Assembly: GCA_028689585.1 (NCBI GenBank)
Contig: JAQVCW010000016.1
Coordinates: 32,787-96,786, forward strand
DNA from: Lachnospiraceae bacterium
Lineage (GTDB): Bacteria > Bacillota > Clostridia > Lachnospirales > Lachnospiraceae
Length of the DNA stretch: 64,000 nucleotides
Direction: 5' to 3'
Part shown: in pieces, positions 15,392 to 23,541 of the stretch
How positions within the stretch are numbered: position 1 is the stretch's first letter
How the letters are laid out: the number at the start of each line of letters is the position of its first letter
The notes under the pieces: model-generated
Databases searched by the model: none
What the model saw: the letters and a program-made list of their open reading frames with translations, nothing else
Told to the model about the DNA's origin: nothing
Translations under genes and position numbers: made by a program

Positions 15392-16291
15392 TCAGCGCAC
15401 ATAGCGCACGATATAATTTTTCTCATCTGACATCAAATTCTCCACCTTCTGGCTATTGGAGGAGGATGCCACCGTCGGATCCAGAAGCTGCCAGTTCTTT
15501 CCATCAAACTGAATCACATTATCCACCCAGCCTTTTTCATCCAGCCAGACACTGATCCAGGCATGGTACACATCTTCTGTAAGGTATCCGATGTTCAGCT
15601 TGGAAGGAATGCCCTGGCTGCGCAGCATGGTGATCATCAGTGCAGCATAATCAAAGCAGATCCCCTTTTTCGTCTCCAGCGTCTCATCCACATCCGGCAG
15701 GTAGCCCTGATTCACATTCACTGCCTTATCATAGTCATACTCCACATTTTTCGTCACCCAGTCATACACCGCCTGCACTTCTTCCAGAGGATCTGTCATT
15801 CCCTGTGTCAGCTCTTCCCCCCTGGCAACGGTCGCACTGTCCATTGTGAAAGAAACGTATTGGCTGCTGCACAGAAACGGATCGAATTCATTTTCCAGCT
15901 TCACCGTCAGCGTCCTGGAAAAAATAGGTGAATACTGATCCGCCCCGATATTTTCATAGGCGCACAAATAATATTCCCCATCTCCTGTGGTCAGCGGAAT
16001 TGTAGTATACTCCTGTGATGGTTTACAGAAATATTTATATTCTACCTGATCCGGGCCCACCAACTGCACATACAGCTTATCTGAAGTACCCGTATAGCAT
16101 ACCATGAAATAGCCCCGATCCAGATGGGAAATGTCAATCAGAAGGTTCTCTGCCTCCAATGTCTCTTTGCCATCCGCACTGGGAATGATCACACTGTGCC
16201 CGGTATTGGAAGACTGATCTCCTCTGCCGCACCCGCCGGTCAGCAAGAGTACCAGGCACAGCAAAAGAAGTCTGACTTTAACTGTCCTCAT
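15392..16291 (-). CDS. Transglutaminase-like lipoprotein
   Basis: The 299-residue protein begins with a lipoprotein signal ending LTGGC (Cys21), so it should be tethered outside the membrane. A middle beta-rich region (about 45-135) is followed by a transglutaminase core with the Cys-His-Asp triad visible as KGICFDYA (C212), VYHAW (H243) and LLDPT (D271). Such domains act as cysteine proteases or crosslinking enzymes on cell-surface proteins. The start overlaps the 3' end of the sigma-like gene by 14 bases. Its place in a pilus-like operon suggests action on pilins or wall proteins, which is inference. Confidence 0.82.
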   Translation of the reverse strand: MRTVKVRLLLLCLVLLLTGGCGRGDQSSNTGHSVIIPSADGKETLEAENLLIDISHLDRGYFMVCYTGTSDKLYVQLVGPDQVEYKYFCKPSQEYTTIPLTTGDGEYYLCAYENIGADQYSPIFSRTLTVKLENEFDPFLCSSQYVSFTMDSATVARGEELTQGMTDPLEEVQAVYDWVTKNVEYDYDKAVNVNQGYLPDVDETLETKKGICFDYAALMITMLRSQGIPSKLNIGYLTEDVYHAWISVWLDEKGWVDNVIQFDGKNWQLLDPTVASSSNSQKVENLMSDEKNYIVRYVR

Positions 16292-17153
16292 ATCCTTCTA
16301 CTTTAATCTCTCCGCCCGCCATACGCAGAATATCCGTAATCTCTTCCACCGACATTTCCAGGTAGGCAGACAATTCATCCACTGATACTTTATGATCCAG
16401 TTCTTCTTCCAGGTTTTGTATCGCCTGATTCAGATGATTGACCCGGGAAGCAATGCCTTTTCCCGCATCTCTGGAATTCCTCTGTTCCTGTATGGCCTCT
16501 TCCATGGCGTGATTCACCGCGTTCATCAGTTCTGCCTGATAGGCCGCCAGACTGTCATGGTATTCCAGTCCGTCCAGCGCCATCAACAGTCCGATGTTGC
16601 CCTCCTGTATCAAATCCTCCACCAGATATTCTTCTCCCTCGAAGTCCCCGGCCAGTTGGCATACCATGGGAAGGTAAGCTTCTACCAGGCTGCTTCTGGC
16701 CTGCGCATCTCCACCCGCAGCAGCGGTAAATAGCTGCAGTTCCTCCCTATGATCTCTGCCTTTCAGTTGCTTCAGCTCTTCCAGGTACAGCTCAATGCTC
16801 CGCCCATAAACGTGTTTATTTCCGTCTGTCTCCGGACCATCCGTCTCCCGTCCGGCATTCTCCTGCTCCTGCCAGTCCTGTGTTTCCCTCTCTGACTCCC
16901 ACGCTTCCTCCGATACCGGATTTTCTTTCTCTTTTTTTGATACCGGCTCTTCGTTTTTCCGATCCGGCTCATAGCCTGTGATGGTTATCTGCTGGCTGAG
17001 CAGATAATCATAAATCATCTTCATCTGCTCTTCTTCAAAATGCCCGTTGGAAAAGAACTCATCTACTTCCTGTCTCGTTAATTTGTTTTGTCTGGAATCC
17101 GCCAGCGCTTTGATCTCACTCAGCATTTCCCGAAAAATTATTTTCTGCTCCAT
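16278..17153 (-). CDS. Sigma-70-like protein lacking region 4
   Basis: This 291-residue protein resembles sigma-70 but is incomplete. Residues 1-60 look like the acidic region 1.1 fold. After a charged linker (about 65-110) comes a region 1.2-2 segment (SIELYLEELKQL through DLIQEGNIGLLMALDGL, about 115-205), then a region-3-like helix pair near the end (VSVDELSAYLEMSVEEI). There is no region 4 for -35 recognition, and the aromatic residues expected in region 2.3-2.4 for promoter melting are not evident. It may bind RNA polymerase or act as an antagonist rather than a normal sigma factor. It overlaps the transglutaminase gene and follows the S41 protease gene by 13 bases. Confidence 0.7.
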   Translation of the reverse strand: MEQKIIFREMLSEIKALADSRQNKLTRQEVDEFFSNGHFEEEQMKMIYDYLLSQQITITGYEPDRKNEEPVSKKEKENPVSEEAWESERETQDWQEQENAGRETDGPETDGNKHVYGRSIELYLEELKQLKGRDHREELQLFTAAAGGDAQARSSLVEAYLPMVCQLAGDFEGEEYLVEDLIQEGNIGLLMALDGLEYHDSLAAYQAELMNAVNHAMEEAIQEQRNSRDAGKGIASRVNHLNQAIQNLEEELDHKVSVDELSAYLEMSVEEITDILRMAGGEIKVEGYEDS

Positions 17154-17166
17154 CTCTTGTCACCTG

Positions 17167-18417
17167 TCATTGTAAGGTCTCGATCGCCCTCTGCAGTTGA
17201 ATATCCTCTGCAGCCTCTTCATCAGTTTCTTCTATTATAATATCCGGAGTGATGCCTTCTCCGTTGATGTCCCGTCCCTTGGGGGTAAAATACTTTTCCG
17301 TCGTCAGCTTCAGGGCTGAGCCGTCCTCTAAAAGATAGGTGCGCTGTACGACACCCTTTCCATAGGTCTGAGTCCCGATGACCGTTCCCGTCTCATGATC
17401 CTGAATTGCTCCGGCAAAGATCTCCGCTGCACTGGCGCTGTTGCCATTGACCAGCACGGCCAGCGGCCCGGAAAATGAACGGTCTGCATCAGAAGTATGC
17501 TCTTCCCGTTCTCCATTTTTGTCCTGGGTGTATACAATCATGCCCTCCGGCAGAAGATCGTCCAGGATATCACAGACTGCATCCAATACGCCTCCCGGAT
17601 TGTCTCTCACATCCACGATCAGCTTCTCCATCCCCTGCTCTTCCAGACCGGAAAGCGTCTCCTCGAACTGGCTCACCGTAATGCTGTCGAACTCCGTGAT
17701 TTTCAGATAGCCGGTCTGATCGTCCAGCATCTCTCCTGACACCGTGGGAATCTCAATATCGGTGATCGGGATATCGAACACCATCTCCTGCCCATCCCGC
17801 AGAATGGTCAGATGAACGCTCTCCTTCTGGTTCTTGATCAGTGCCACTGCACTGGACAGATCCATGCCGGTAAGATCCGTATCCTGCACTGCCGCCAGGA
17901 TATCATTGACACAAAGGCCTGCCTCCTCGGCCGGACTTCCTTCATATACCCCGGCTATGCGCAGCTCGTTTTTTTCCTTATCTCTCAGGACGCTGATCCC
18001 AATACCGCAGTATTCCCCTTCATTGGCTGCCTGAATGTCCTGCAGCTCCTGTGCCGTGTAATAATTGGCATAAGGATCATTCAGCCCCACGGCCAGCCCT
18101 TTAAAAAGATAAGCAGACAACAGGTCGCTGTCTATGTCATACAGATAGACCGACTCTATTTTCTGCTGTATCTGCGCTAACTTATTCTGAGTTTCCTGGC
18201 TTGTCAATACAGCAGCGCCGGGAGAATCCTCTCCCTGCCCTGCTGTATAAAATCCCACCGTACCATGCTTGACCAGAAACAGCATCATGACACAGATTGC
18301 CGATATCAAGATACCAAAAAGCATTCCTTTTGTAAACTCCCGGCCTGTCCTTTGTTCTTCTCTCTTTCCCTCTGATGCCTGCAGGTTATTTTCCTGCCTT
18401 TCTTCTGTCTCTGCCAT
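17167..18417 (-). CDS. S41-family C-terminal processing protease (CtpA-like)
   Basis: The 416-residue protein has a cytoplasmic N-terminus, one membrane helix (about 31-50), a PDZ domain (about 130-215, with EYCGIGISV and GSPAEEAGL) and an S41 serine protease domain. The catalytic serine is in NGNSASAAE (S329) and the general-base lysine in TYGKGVVQ (K354). CtpA-type enzymes trim exported or membrane proteins. The gene is the second of the pilus-like operon, 12 bases after the CdaR-like regulator, so a role in processing surface components is plausible but not shown. Confidence 0.92.
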   Translation of the reverse strand: MAETEERQENNLQASEGKREEQRTGREFTKGMLFGILISAICVMMLFLVKHGTVGFYTAGQGEDSPGAAVLTSQETQNKLAQIQQKIESVYLYDIDSDLLSAYLFKGLAVGLNDPYANYYTAQELQDIQAANEGEYCGIGISVLRDKEKNELRIAGVYEGSPAEEAGLCVNDILAAVQDTDLTGMDLSSAVALIKNQKESVHLTILRDGQEMVFDIPITDIEIPTVSGEMLDDQTGYLKITEFDSITVSQFEETLSGLEEQGMEKLIVDVRDNPGGVLDAVCDILDDLLPEGMIVYTQDKNGEREEHTSDADRSFSGPLAVLVNGNSASAAEIFAGAIQDHETGTVIGTQTYGKGVVQRTYLLEDGSALKLTTEKYFTPKGRDINGEGITPDIIIEETDEEAAEDIQLQRAIETLQ

Positions 18418-18429
18418 AGAATACTCCTA

Positions 18430-19518
18430 TTAATAATCCTGATTTTCCATGTACTTCATGTATTTGACCACCATCAGTGCAATTTTGAACGTAATGGCAT
18501 CTTCAAACACACGAAGGTCCAGCCCTGTGGATTTCTGAAGCTTATCCAGACGGTATACCAGCGTATTACGGTGAATATACAGTTGTCTGGAGGTCTCAGA
18601 TACATTCAGGCTATTCTCAAAAAACTTGTTAATCGTGATCAGTGTCTCTTCATCGAAATCATCCGGGGACTTTCCCTCGAAAATCTCCTTGATGAACATC
18701 TTGCACAGCGGTATGGGAAGCTGATAGATCAGACGGCCGATTCCCAGCGTACTGTATGCAATGATCTGGCGCTCGCCAAAAAAAATCTTGCCCACATTCA
18801 ATGCCATTCTGGCCTCTTTGTAAGATCTGGATACTTCCTTGATCTCGCCCACGATCGTTCCAAAAGCGATCAGTGCATCCTCTTTCTTCTCCTCCGGAAG
18901 GGAATCCAGTATCATAGCCGCGGTCACATTCATCTCGGCATAGCCGTCCCGCTCTCCCAGTTCTTTTACCACAATAATACTTCTTTCGTCCACTGCAGTA
19001 ATGAAATCATTACTCTTGCTTCCGAACAGACTGCGCACGGTTTCCAGGCAGCTATTCTCCTTCTCATGGCTTACTTCCAAAATAAATACTACTCTTCTGG
19101 CATCTGTATCAATGTGCAGCTTCTTCGCCCGGTTATAAATGTCCACCAGAAGCAGATTGTCCAACAGCAGGTTCTTAATAAAGTTGTCTTTATCAAAACG
19201 CTCCTTATAAGCCACCAGCAGATTCTGTATCTGAAATGCAGCCATTTTCCCCACCATATAGACATCTTCACTGTTGCCATTGGCAATCAGAATATATTCT
19301 AACTGACGCTCATCGAATACTTTAAAAAACTGGTAACCGGATATCACCTGGCTGTCCGCCGGCGATCCTACAAAGCCCAGCACTGATTCGCGGAAATTCT
19401 CAGCCTCATCAAATGTCGATGCCAACAGTATCCCTTCGGTATCCATTACACATAAATCCACTCTGCTGATTACTTTTAATCCTTCCAGAGTTGTCTGCAA
19501 AACCTGATTTGATATCAC
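18430..19518 (-). CDS. CdaR/PucR-type transcriptional regulator
   Basis: The 362-residue protein has an N-terminal sensor region (about 1-130, starting ISNQVLQTTLEGL, resembling the sugar-diacid recognition domain), a central GGDEF-like degenerate domain typical of CdaR (about 135-265), and a C-terminal PucR-type helix-turn-helix (about 290-355, with SETSRQLYIHRNTLVYRLDKLQKSTGLDLR). The start is GTG at 19518 preceded by AAAGGAGG. A clear TTGATT-17-TACAAT promoter lies about 40 bases upstream, so this gene probably opens the nine-gene operon ending with pilT. Its ligand cannot be read from sequence. Confidence 0.85.
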   Translation of the reverse strand: MISNQVLQTTLEGLKVISRVDLCVMDTEGILLASTFDEAENFRESVLGFVGSPADSQVISGYQFFKVFDERQLEYILIANGNSEDVYMVGKMAAFQIQNLLVAYKERFDKDNFIKNLLLDNLLLVDIYNRAKKLHIDTDARRVVFILEVSHEKENSCLETVRSLFGSKSNDFITAVDERSIIVVKELGERDGYAEMNVTAAMILDSLPEEKKEDALIAFGTIVGEIKEVSRSYKEARMALNVGKIFFGERQIIAYSTLGIGRLIYQLPIPLCKMFIKEIFEGKSPDDFDEETLITINKFFENSLNVSETSRQLYIHRNTLVYRLDKLQKSTGLDLRVFEDAITFKIALMVVKYMKYMENQDY

Positions 19519-19559
19519 GGAAACATCCTCCTTTGCCCTATCTTTCGCTAACTGGTATT

Positions 19560-19588
19560 ATTGTAATATATTCCCGAAGAAAAATCAA
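19560..19588 (-). promoter_or_regulatory. Promoter of the CdaR-pilus operon
   Basis: On the minus strand TTGATT (19583-19588) and TACAAT (19560-19565) are separated by 17 bases. It leaves a short leader of roughly 40 bases, so no riboswitch precedes this operon. Confidence 0.55.
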
Positions 19589-20051
19589 TCATAATTGTGT
19601 ACTTTGCACTAAAAATGAAAAATTGTATATTTCTGTGATATTGTTCATAAAATATTCATTTATTATTTAAATTTTTTTTAAATAAGAATCATTTTTTCTT
19701 CATTTCTGAATGATATCCTCTTTACATGAAACAAATTTGCAACACACTACTCCTTTTCAAATAAACTTTTTCACAATATACCAGACAGTATCTCCGACTG
19801 TCTGGTATCCTCCCTTGGGGGGCTTTTTTTATGTTGTAGAAAATGACATAAAAACGCTTCGTGCACAGATACCCCCTGTGCGCGCCAAACAAAAGCTGTG
19901 CCGCTATGCTTTACGGACAGTGACGTGAAAACGCCTCGGCAAATGCCGGGGCGTTTTCGAAAAGATATGTAAGGGATTAGAAAAGATAGCAGTATATCGT
20001 CAATTTGCGGAAACCGCAAATTATACATCTTAAACATCTGATAAAGCTTTC
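19589..20051. other. AT-rich then hairpin-rich intergenic region without a gene
   Basis: No convincing reading frame is present. The left part is AT-rich. ATACCAGACAGT and its complement form a perfect 12-bp stem at about 19779-19808, followed on the plus strand by CCTCCC-TT-GGGGGG and seven Ts, a plus-strand terminator shape. A second hairpin (about 19879-19906) pairs GTGCACAG with CTGTGCGC. A third (19927-19958) pairs GAAAACGCC with GGCGTTTTC. One of these probably ends glnN transcription; a small plus-strand RNA is possible. Confidence 0.45.
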
Positions 20052-20084
20052 CCGGCGAAATCTCTGTATAAGCTCCTTCGCCGG
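20052..20084. terminator. Hairpin just after glnN
   Basis: CCGGCGAA and TTCGCCGG pair around a 17-base loop some ten bases past the glnN stop codon. No strong T-tract follows on the minus strand, so terminator function is uncertain. Confidence 0.4.
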
Positions 20085-20094
20085 TGGTATTTTC

Positions 20095-22206
20095 TCAGAC
20101 TTCAAAAATCAGATCGCCGTAGGACGGCATCGGCCACATTTCTTTGTCTACGATCATTTCCAGCTTATCCACCGGAGCTCTCAGCTCTTCCATCACACTC
20201 ATGACTACATCATGACAGTAAACAGACTGTTCTCTGCCTTCCGGCATAGCCGCTGCCTGATCGGTAACATCGATCAGTTTTGCAAGAGCTACCTTGGTAT
20301 CAGAAAGCAGATCACTGCTCTCTGCCAGGAGTTCGCTCTGAACCGGGGTATCTGCACCTGCTGCTTTTACAGCAATTACCGTATCTGCCAGGCTCTTGGT
20401 ATATTTGATCACAGCCGGGATGATCTGTTTGCTTGCCATGTCGATCATGGTGCGGGCTTCGATGTTGATTGCCTTTGCGTAGTTCTCATATTTGATCTCT
20501 ACACGGGATTCCAGCTCTGCCCTGGTGAATACGCCAAATTTACCGAATACATCCACTGCTTTCTCGGTCACCAGACTCGGGATCGCATCTACCATGGATT
20601 TGATGTTCGGAAGTCCTCTTCTCTCAGCTTCTTCTACCCATGCCTCGGAATAACCGTTTCCATTGAATACGATTCTCTGATGGTCGGTCAGGTATTTCTT
20701 GATCAGGTCATGGACTGCTTCATCGAAATCTTCTGATTTCTCCAGAAGATCGCATGCCTCGCAGAATGCATCCGCAACGATGGTATTCAGTACGATGTTC
20801 GGTGACGCGATGGAATCGCGGGAGCCTACCATACGGAACTCGAATTTGTTGCCCGTAAATGCAAACGGTGAAGTACGGTTGCGGTCGGTGGCATCCTTGA
20901 ACAGATCCGGCAGAGTCTTAACACCGGTCTGAAGCACGCCGCCTGACTTGCTGCTGGTAGCATTTCCGGTAGAGATCAACTGTGCCATCACATCCTGAAG
21001 CTGCTCTCCAAGGAAAACAGAAATAATAGCAGGCGGTGCTTCATTGGCGCCCAGCCTGTGGTCATTTCCCACATCGGCTGCGGATTCACGCAGAAGATCT
21101 GCATGTACATCCACTGCCTTCATGATGCAGGCCAGCACCAGAAGGAACTGAATATTCTCATGCGGTGTCTTGCCCGGCTCCAGAAGATTGATGCCGTCAT
21201 CGGTGGTGATGGACCAGTTGTTATGCTTGCCGGAACCATTGACACCTGCAAATGGTTTTTCATGGAGCAGGCACTTCATGCCGTGCTGGCATGCCACTCT
21301 CTTTAAGGTCTGCATAATGATCTGATTGTGATCTACTGCCACATTCGCCTCTGCATAGATCGGAGCCAGCTCGTGCTGTGCCGGAGCCACCTCGTTATGC
21401 TGTGTCTTGGCTGATACGCCCAGCTTCCACAGCTCCTCATTAACCTGTCTCATAAACGATGCAATTCTCTGACGGATGGTGCCGAAATAATGATCATCCA
21501 GCTCCTGTCCCTTGGGAGGCATTGCGCCAAACAGAGTACGCCCGGTATAGATCAGGTCTTTTCTCTGTTCGAATTTCTCCGCATCCACCAGGAAATATTC
21601 CTGCTCCGGTCCCACGGAAGGAGTTACTTTTCTGGAGGTGGTATTGCCGAATAATTTAATCAGTCTCATGGCCTGAGTGTTGATCGCCTGCATGGAACGA
21701 AGCAGCGGAGTCTTCAGATCCAGAGCCTCTCCTGTATAAGAACAGAATGCGGTGGGAATACAAAGGATCGCTCCTGCTGCATCTTCACGCACAAATGCCG
21801 GTGAGGTACAGTCCCACGCCGTATATCCTCTGGCTTCAAAGGTGGCACGAAGACCGCCGGAAGGAAATGAGGATGCATCCGGTTCTCCCTTGATCAGCTC
21901 CTTGCCGGAAAACTCCATCAGGATCGTTCCGTCTGCTCTCGGTGCGGTAATGAAAGAATCATGCTTTTCAGCGGTAACGCCGGTCAGCGGCTGAAACCAG
22001 TGTGTATAATGAGTAGCGCCTTTTTCGATGGCCCACTGCTTCATTGCCTCTGCCACAACCTCTGCCACCATAGGATCCAGATCCTTGCCTCCATCGATGG
22101 TTTTCTTCAGCTCTTTATAGACCTTCTTTGGCAGGCGTTCCTGCATGACCTTATCGCTGAATACGTTCTGACCAAAAATATCTGCTACATTGTAATATTC
22201 ACTCAT
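20095..22206 (-). CDS. glnN: Type III glutamine synthetase (GlnN)
   Basis: The enzyme makes glutamine from glutamate, ammonia and ATP. The 703-residue length and motifs identify the GSIII family, distinct from the roughly 450-residue GlnA. Visible signatures are [12 protein letters not shown] near 60, [19 protein letters not shown] near 115, [10 protein letters not shown] near 200, [18 protein letters not shown] near 260, and the ATP-site region [21 protein letters not shown] near 320, followed by [20 protein letters not shown]. The start has AAAGGATG upstream. A promoter and a hairpin leader precede it, and the window's amt gene has a comparable arrangement, suggesting shared nitrogen control. 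Confidence 0.95.
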   Translation of the reverse strand: MSEYYNVADIFGQNVFSDKVMQERLPKKVYKELKKTIDGGKDLDPMVAEVVAEAMKQWAIEKGATHYTHWFQPLTGVTAEKHDSFITAPRADGTILMEFSGKELIKGEPDASSFPSGGLRATFEARGYTAWDCTSPAFVREDAAGAILCIPTAFCSYTGEALDLKTPLLRSMQAINTQAMRLIKLFGNTTSRKVTPSVGPEQEYFLVDAEKFEQRKDLIYTGRTLFGAMPPKGQELDDHYFGTIRQRIASFMRQVNEELWKLGVSAKTQHNEVAPAQHELAPIYAEANVAVDHNQIIMQTLKRVACQHGMKCLLHEKPFAGVNGSGKHNNWSITTDDGINLLEPGKTPHENIQFLLVLACIMKAVDVHADLLRESAADVGNDHRLGANEAPPAIISVFLGEQLQDVMAQLISTGNATSSKSGGVLQTGVKTLPDLFKDATDRNRTSPFAFTGNKFEFRMVGSRDSIASPNIVLNTIVADAFCEACDLLEKSEDFDEAVHDLIKKYLTDHQRIVFNGNGYSEAWVEEAERRGLPNIKSMVDAIPSLVTEKAVDVFGKFGVFTRAELESRVEIKYENYAKAINIEARTMIDMASKQIIPAVIKYTKSLADTVIAVKAAGADTPVQSELLAESSDLLSDTKVALAKLIDVTDQAAAMPEGREQSVYCHDVVMSVMEELRAPVDKLEMIVDKEMWPMPSYGDLIFEV

Positions 22207-22241
22207 ATCTCCAACATCCTTTCCCTTTGATATAAATAAAG

Positions 22242-22281
22242 CGCCCCAATTAATATACGCAAATTAATTGGAACGCCTTTG
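22242..22281 (-). promoter_or_regulatory. Leader hairpin of glnN, possible attenuator
   Basis: On the minus strand AAAGGCGTTCCAATTAAT pairs with ATTAATTGGGGCGCTTT with one bulged G, followed by ATTTATAT. It starts about 19 bases after the -10 box. The T-rich tail and position suggest an attenuator. A small AACCTG/CAGGTT hairpin precedes it, overlapping the -10 box. Confidence 0.5.
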
Positions 22282-22299
22282 TTCTCTTAACCTGCATTC

Positions 22300-22328
22300 A
22301 GGTTACACCTCTTTTTTACAAAAAGCAA
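22300..22328 (-). promoter_or_regulatory. Candidate promoter of glnN
   Basis: On the minus strand TTGCTT (22323-22328) and TAACCT (22300-22305) are 17 bases apart. The -10 is weak, so activation or another promoter is possible. Confidence 0.4.
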
Positions 22329-22482
22329 GTCCCTTTTTTATTTTTATAAAAAATAACGAAATTATTATTTGAAACGATCAGCGTTCTATTTATTTTGCTA
22401 AAATATCTCATCGTGTGATAACGGCGCTGTCCCGCCGAACTGTTTTCCCGCAGAAGGTGAGCTTCTGGGTTTCTGCATTTTT

Positions 22483-23541
22483 TTATTTCACATTCAGATA
22501 CACGTCCTCCTTCAGATGGAACCCGCTGTCTATGATCACAGAATCCATATTATCGGCAGTCACCGCCACCGGCTCGATGCTAAAGTAGGGGATGTCATTT
22601 TCGCCGTCATTGATGGTATTTTTCACCCGAAGCTGCGCACCCTCTCCGGTGATGTCCTGGCCCTGGCCCAGCTCCACGGCCAGTCTGGCCGCCTTCTTCG
22701 CCAGCTCTTCCACCGGTTTATATACGGTCATGGTCTGGGTGCCCTCCACAATGTGCTGGCAGGCGGACAGGTCTGCATCCTGGGCCACCACCGCCACTTT
22801 TCCGGCCAGCCGCTGTTCGGAAAGAGCCTTGATCGCCTGGCTGGCCAGATCATCATTGCCGCACATGACTCCCACAATGTCCCTGTGCCCGGAGAGTCCT
22901 TCATTTACCGCATCGAAGGCCAGCTCCGCAAGCCAGTTCTCACAGTAAGCGGAATAGACAATATTCAGGCCGCTCCCTTCCAGCGCTTTGGTCAGTCCTT
23001 CGTTTACCTGTGTCACATTGTGATCGCTCTGGGAACCGTATATGGCGAAGATATCGCCGCCCTCCGGCAGAGCCGCGCTCAGAGCTTCTCCCATCAGGGT
23101 TCCCACCTTCTCATTGTCAAAGGAGATATACAGGTCTGCATCCGCATTCATGATCAGACGGTCATAGCAGATAATTTTAATCCCTGCTTCCTTTGCCCTG
23201 ACCGCCACTTCCTGCAGCCTCTCCCCGTCGATTGCAATGATCACGATCACATCCATCTTCTTCTGGATAAAGTATTCAATCTGGGAAATCTGCTCCTCCA
23301 CATTTCCATTGGCGTTCTGCACATTTACCGCAGCTCCAAGGCTCTGAGCCGTGGATACAAATACATCCCGGTCCCGCATCCACCGCTCGATCACAAAGGA
23401 ATCAAAACTCATTCCGATCTCCAGGCTGTTTTCTTCCGTCTCCTTCGCTTTGCTCTGAATATCCTTCCCTCCTGAGCACCCTCCCAGCAAAAGACCGCCG
23501 GCCAGCACCAGCAGCAGCATGTACCTTTTTTTTCTCTTCAT
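22483..23541 (-). CDS. ChvE/XylF-like sugar-binding lipoprotein
   Basis: The 352-residue protein is a periplasmic-binding-protein-type sugar receptor (Peripla_BP_4). It has a signal peptide ending LLLGGC, a proper lipobox, and family motifs such as FVIERWMRDRD near 50 and IKIICYDRLIMNADADLYISFDN near 120, shared with the ChvE protein at 39571. The ATG at 23541 overlaps the response regulator stop by one base; earlier TTG codons are less likely. Being the last gene of a kinase-regulator operon and having no permease next to it, it may present sugar to the sensor, or feed the mmsA/mmsB transporter encoded 13 kb away. Confidence 0.85.
   Translation of the reverse strand: MKRKKRYMLLLVLAGGLLLGGCSGGKDIQSKAKETEENSLEIGMSFDSFVIERWMRDRDVFVSTAQSLGAAVNVQNANGNVEEQISQIEYFIQKKMDVIVIIAIDGERLQEVAVRAKEAGIKIICYDRLIMNADADLYISFDNEKVGTLMGEALSAALPEGGDIFAIYGSQSDHNVTQVNEGLTKALEGSGLNIVYSAYCENWLAELAFDAVNEGLSGHRDIVGVMCGNDDLASQAIKALSEQRLAGKVAVVAQDADLSACQHIVEGTQTMTVYKPVEELAKKAARLAVELGQGQDITGEGAQLRVKNTINDGENDIPYFSIEPVAVTADNMDSVIIDSGFHLKEDVYLNVK

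Noticed and set aside
19771..20037. 88-codon minus-strand frame in the glnN-CdaR gap
   Set aside because: It crosses several hairpins, has no ribosome binding site and no recognisable motif.
22256..22310. ANTAR dual-hairpin target in the glnN leader
   Set aside because: Two hairpins are present but their loops do not show the required hexaloop with A at position 1 and G at position 4, so I describe them only as a candidate attenuator.
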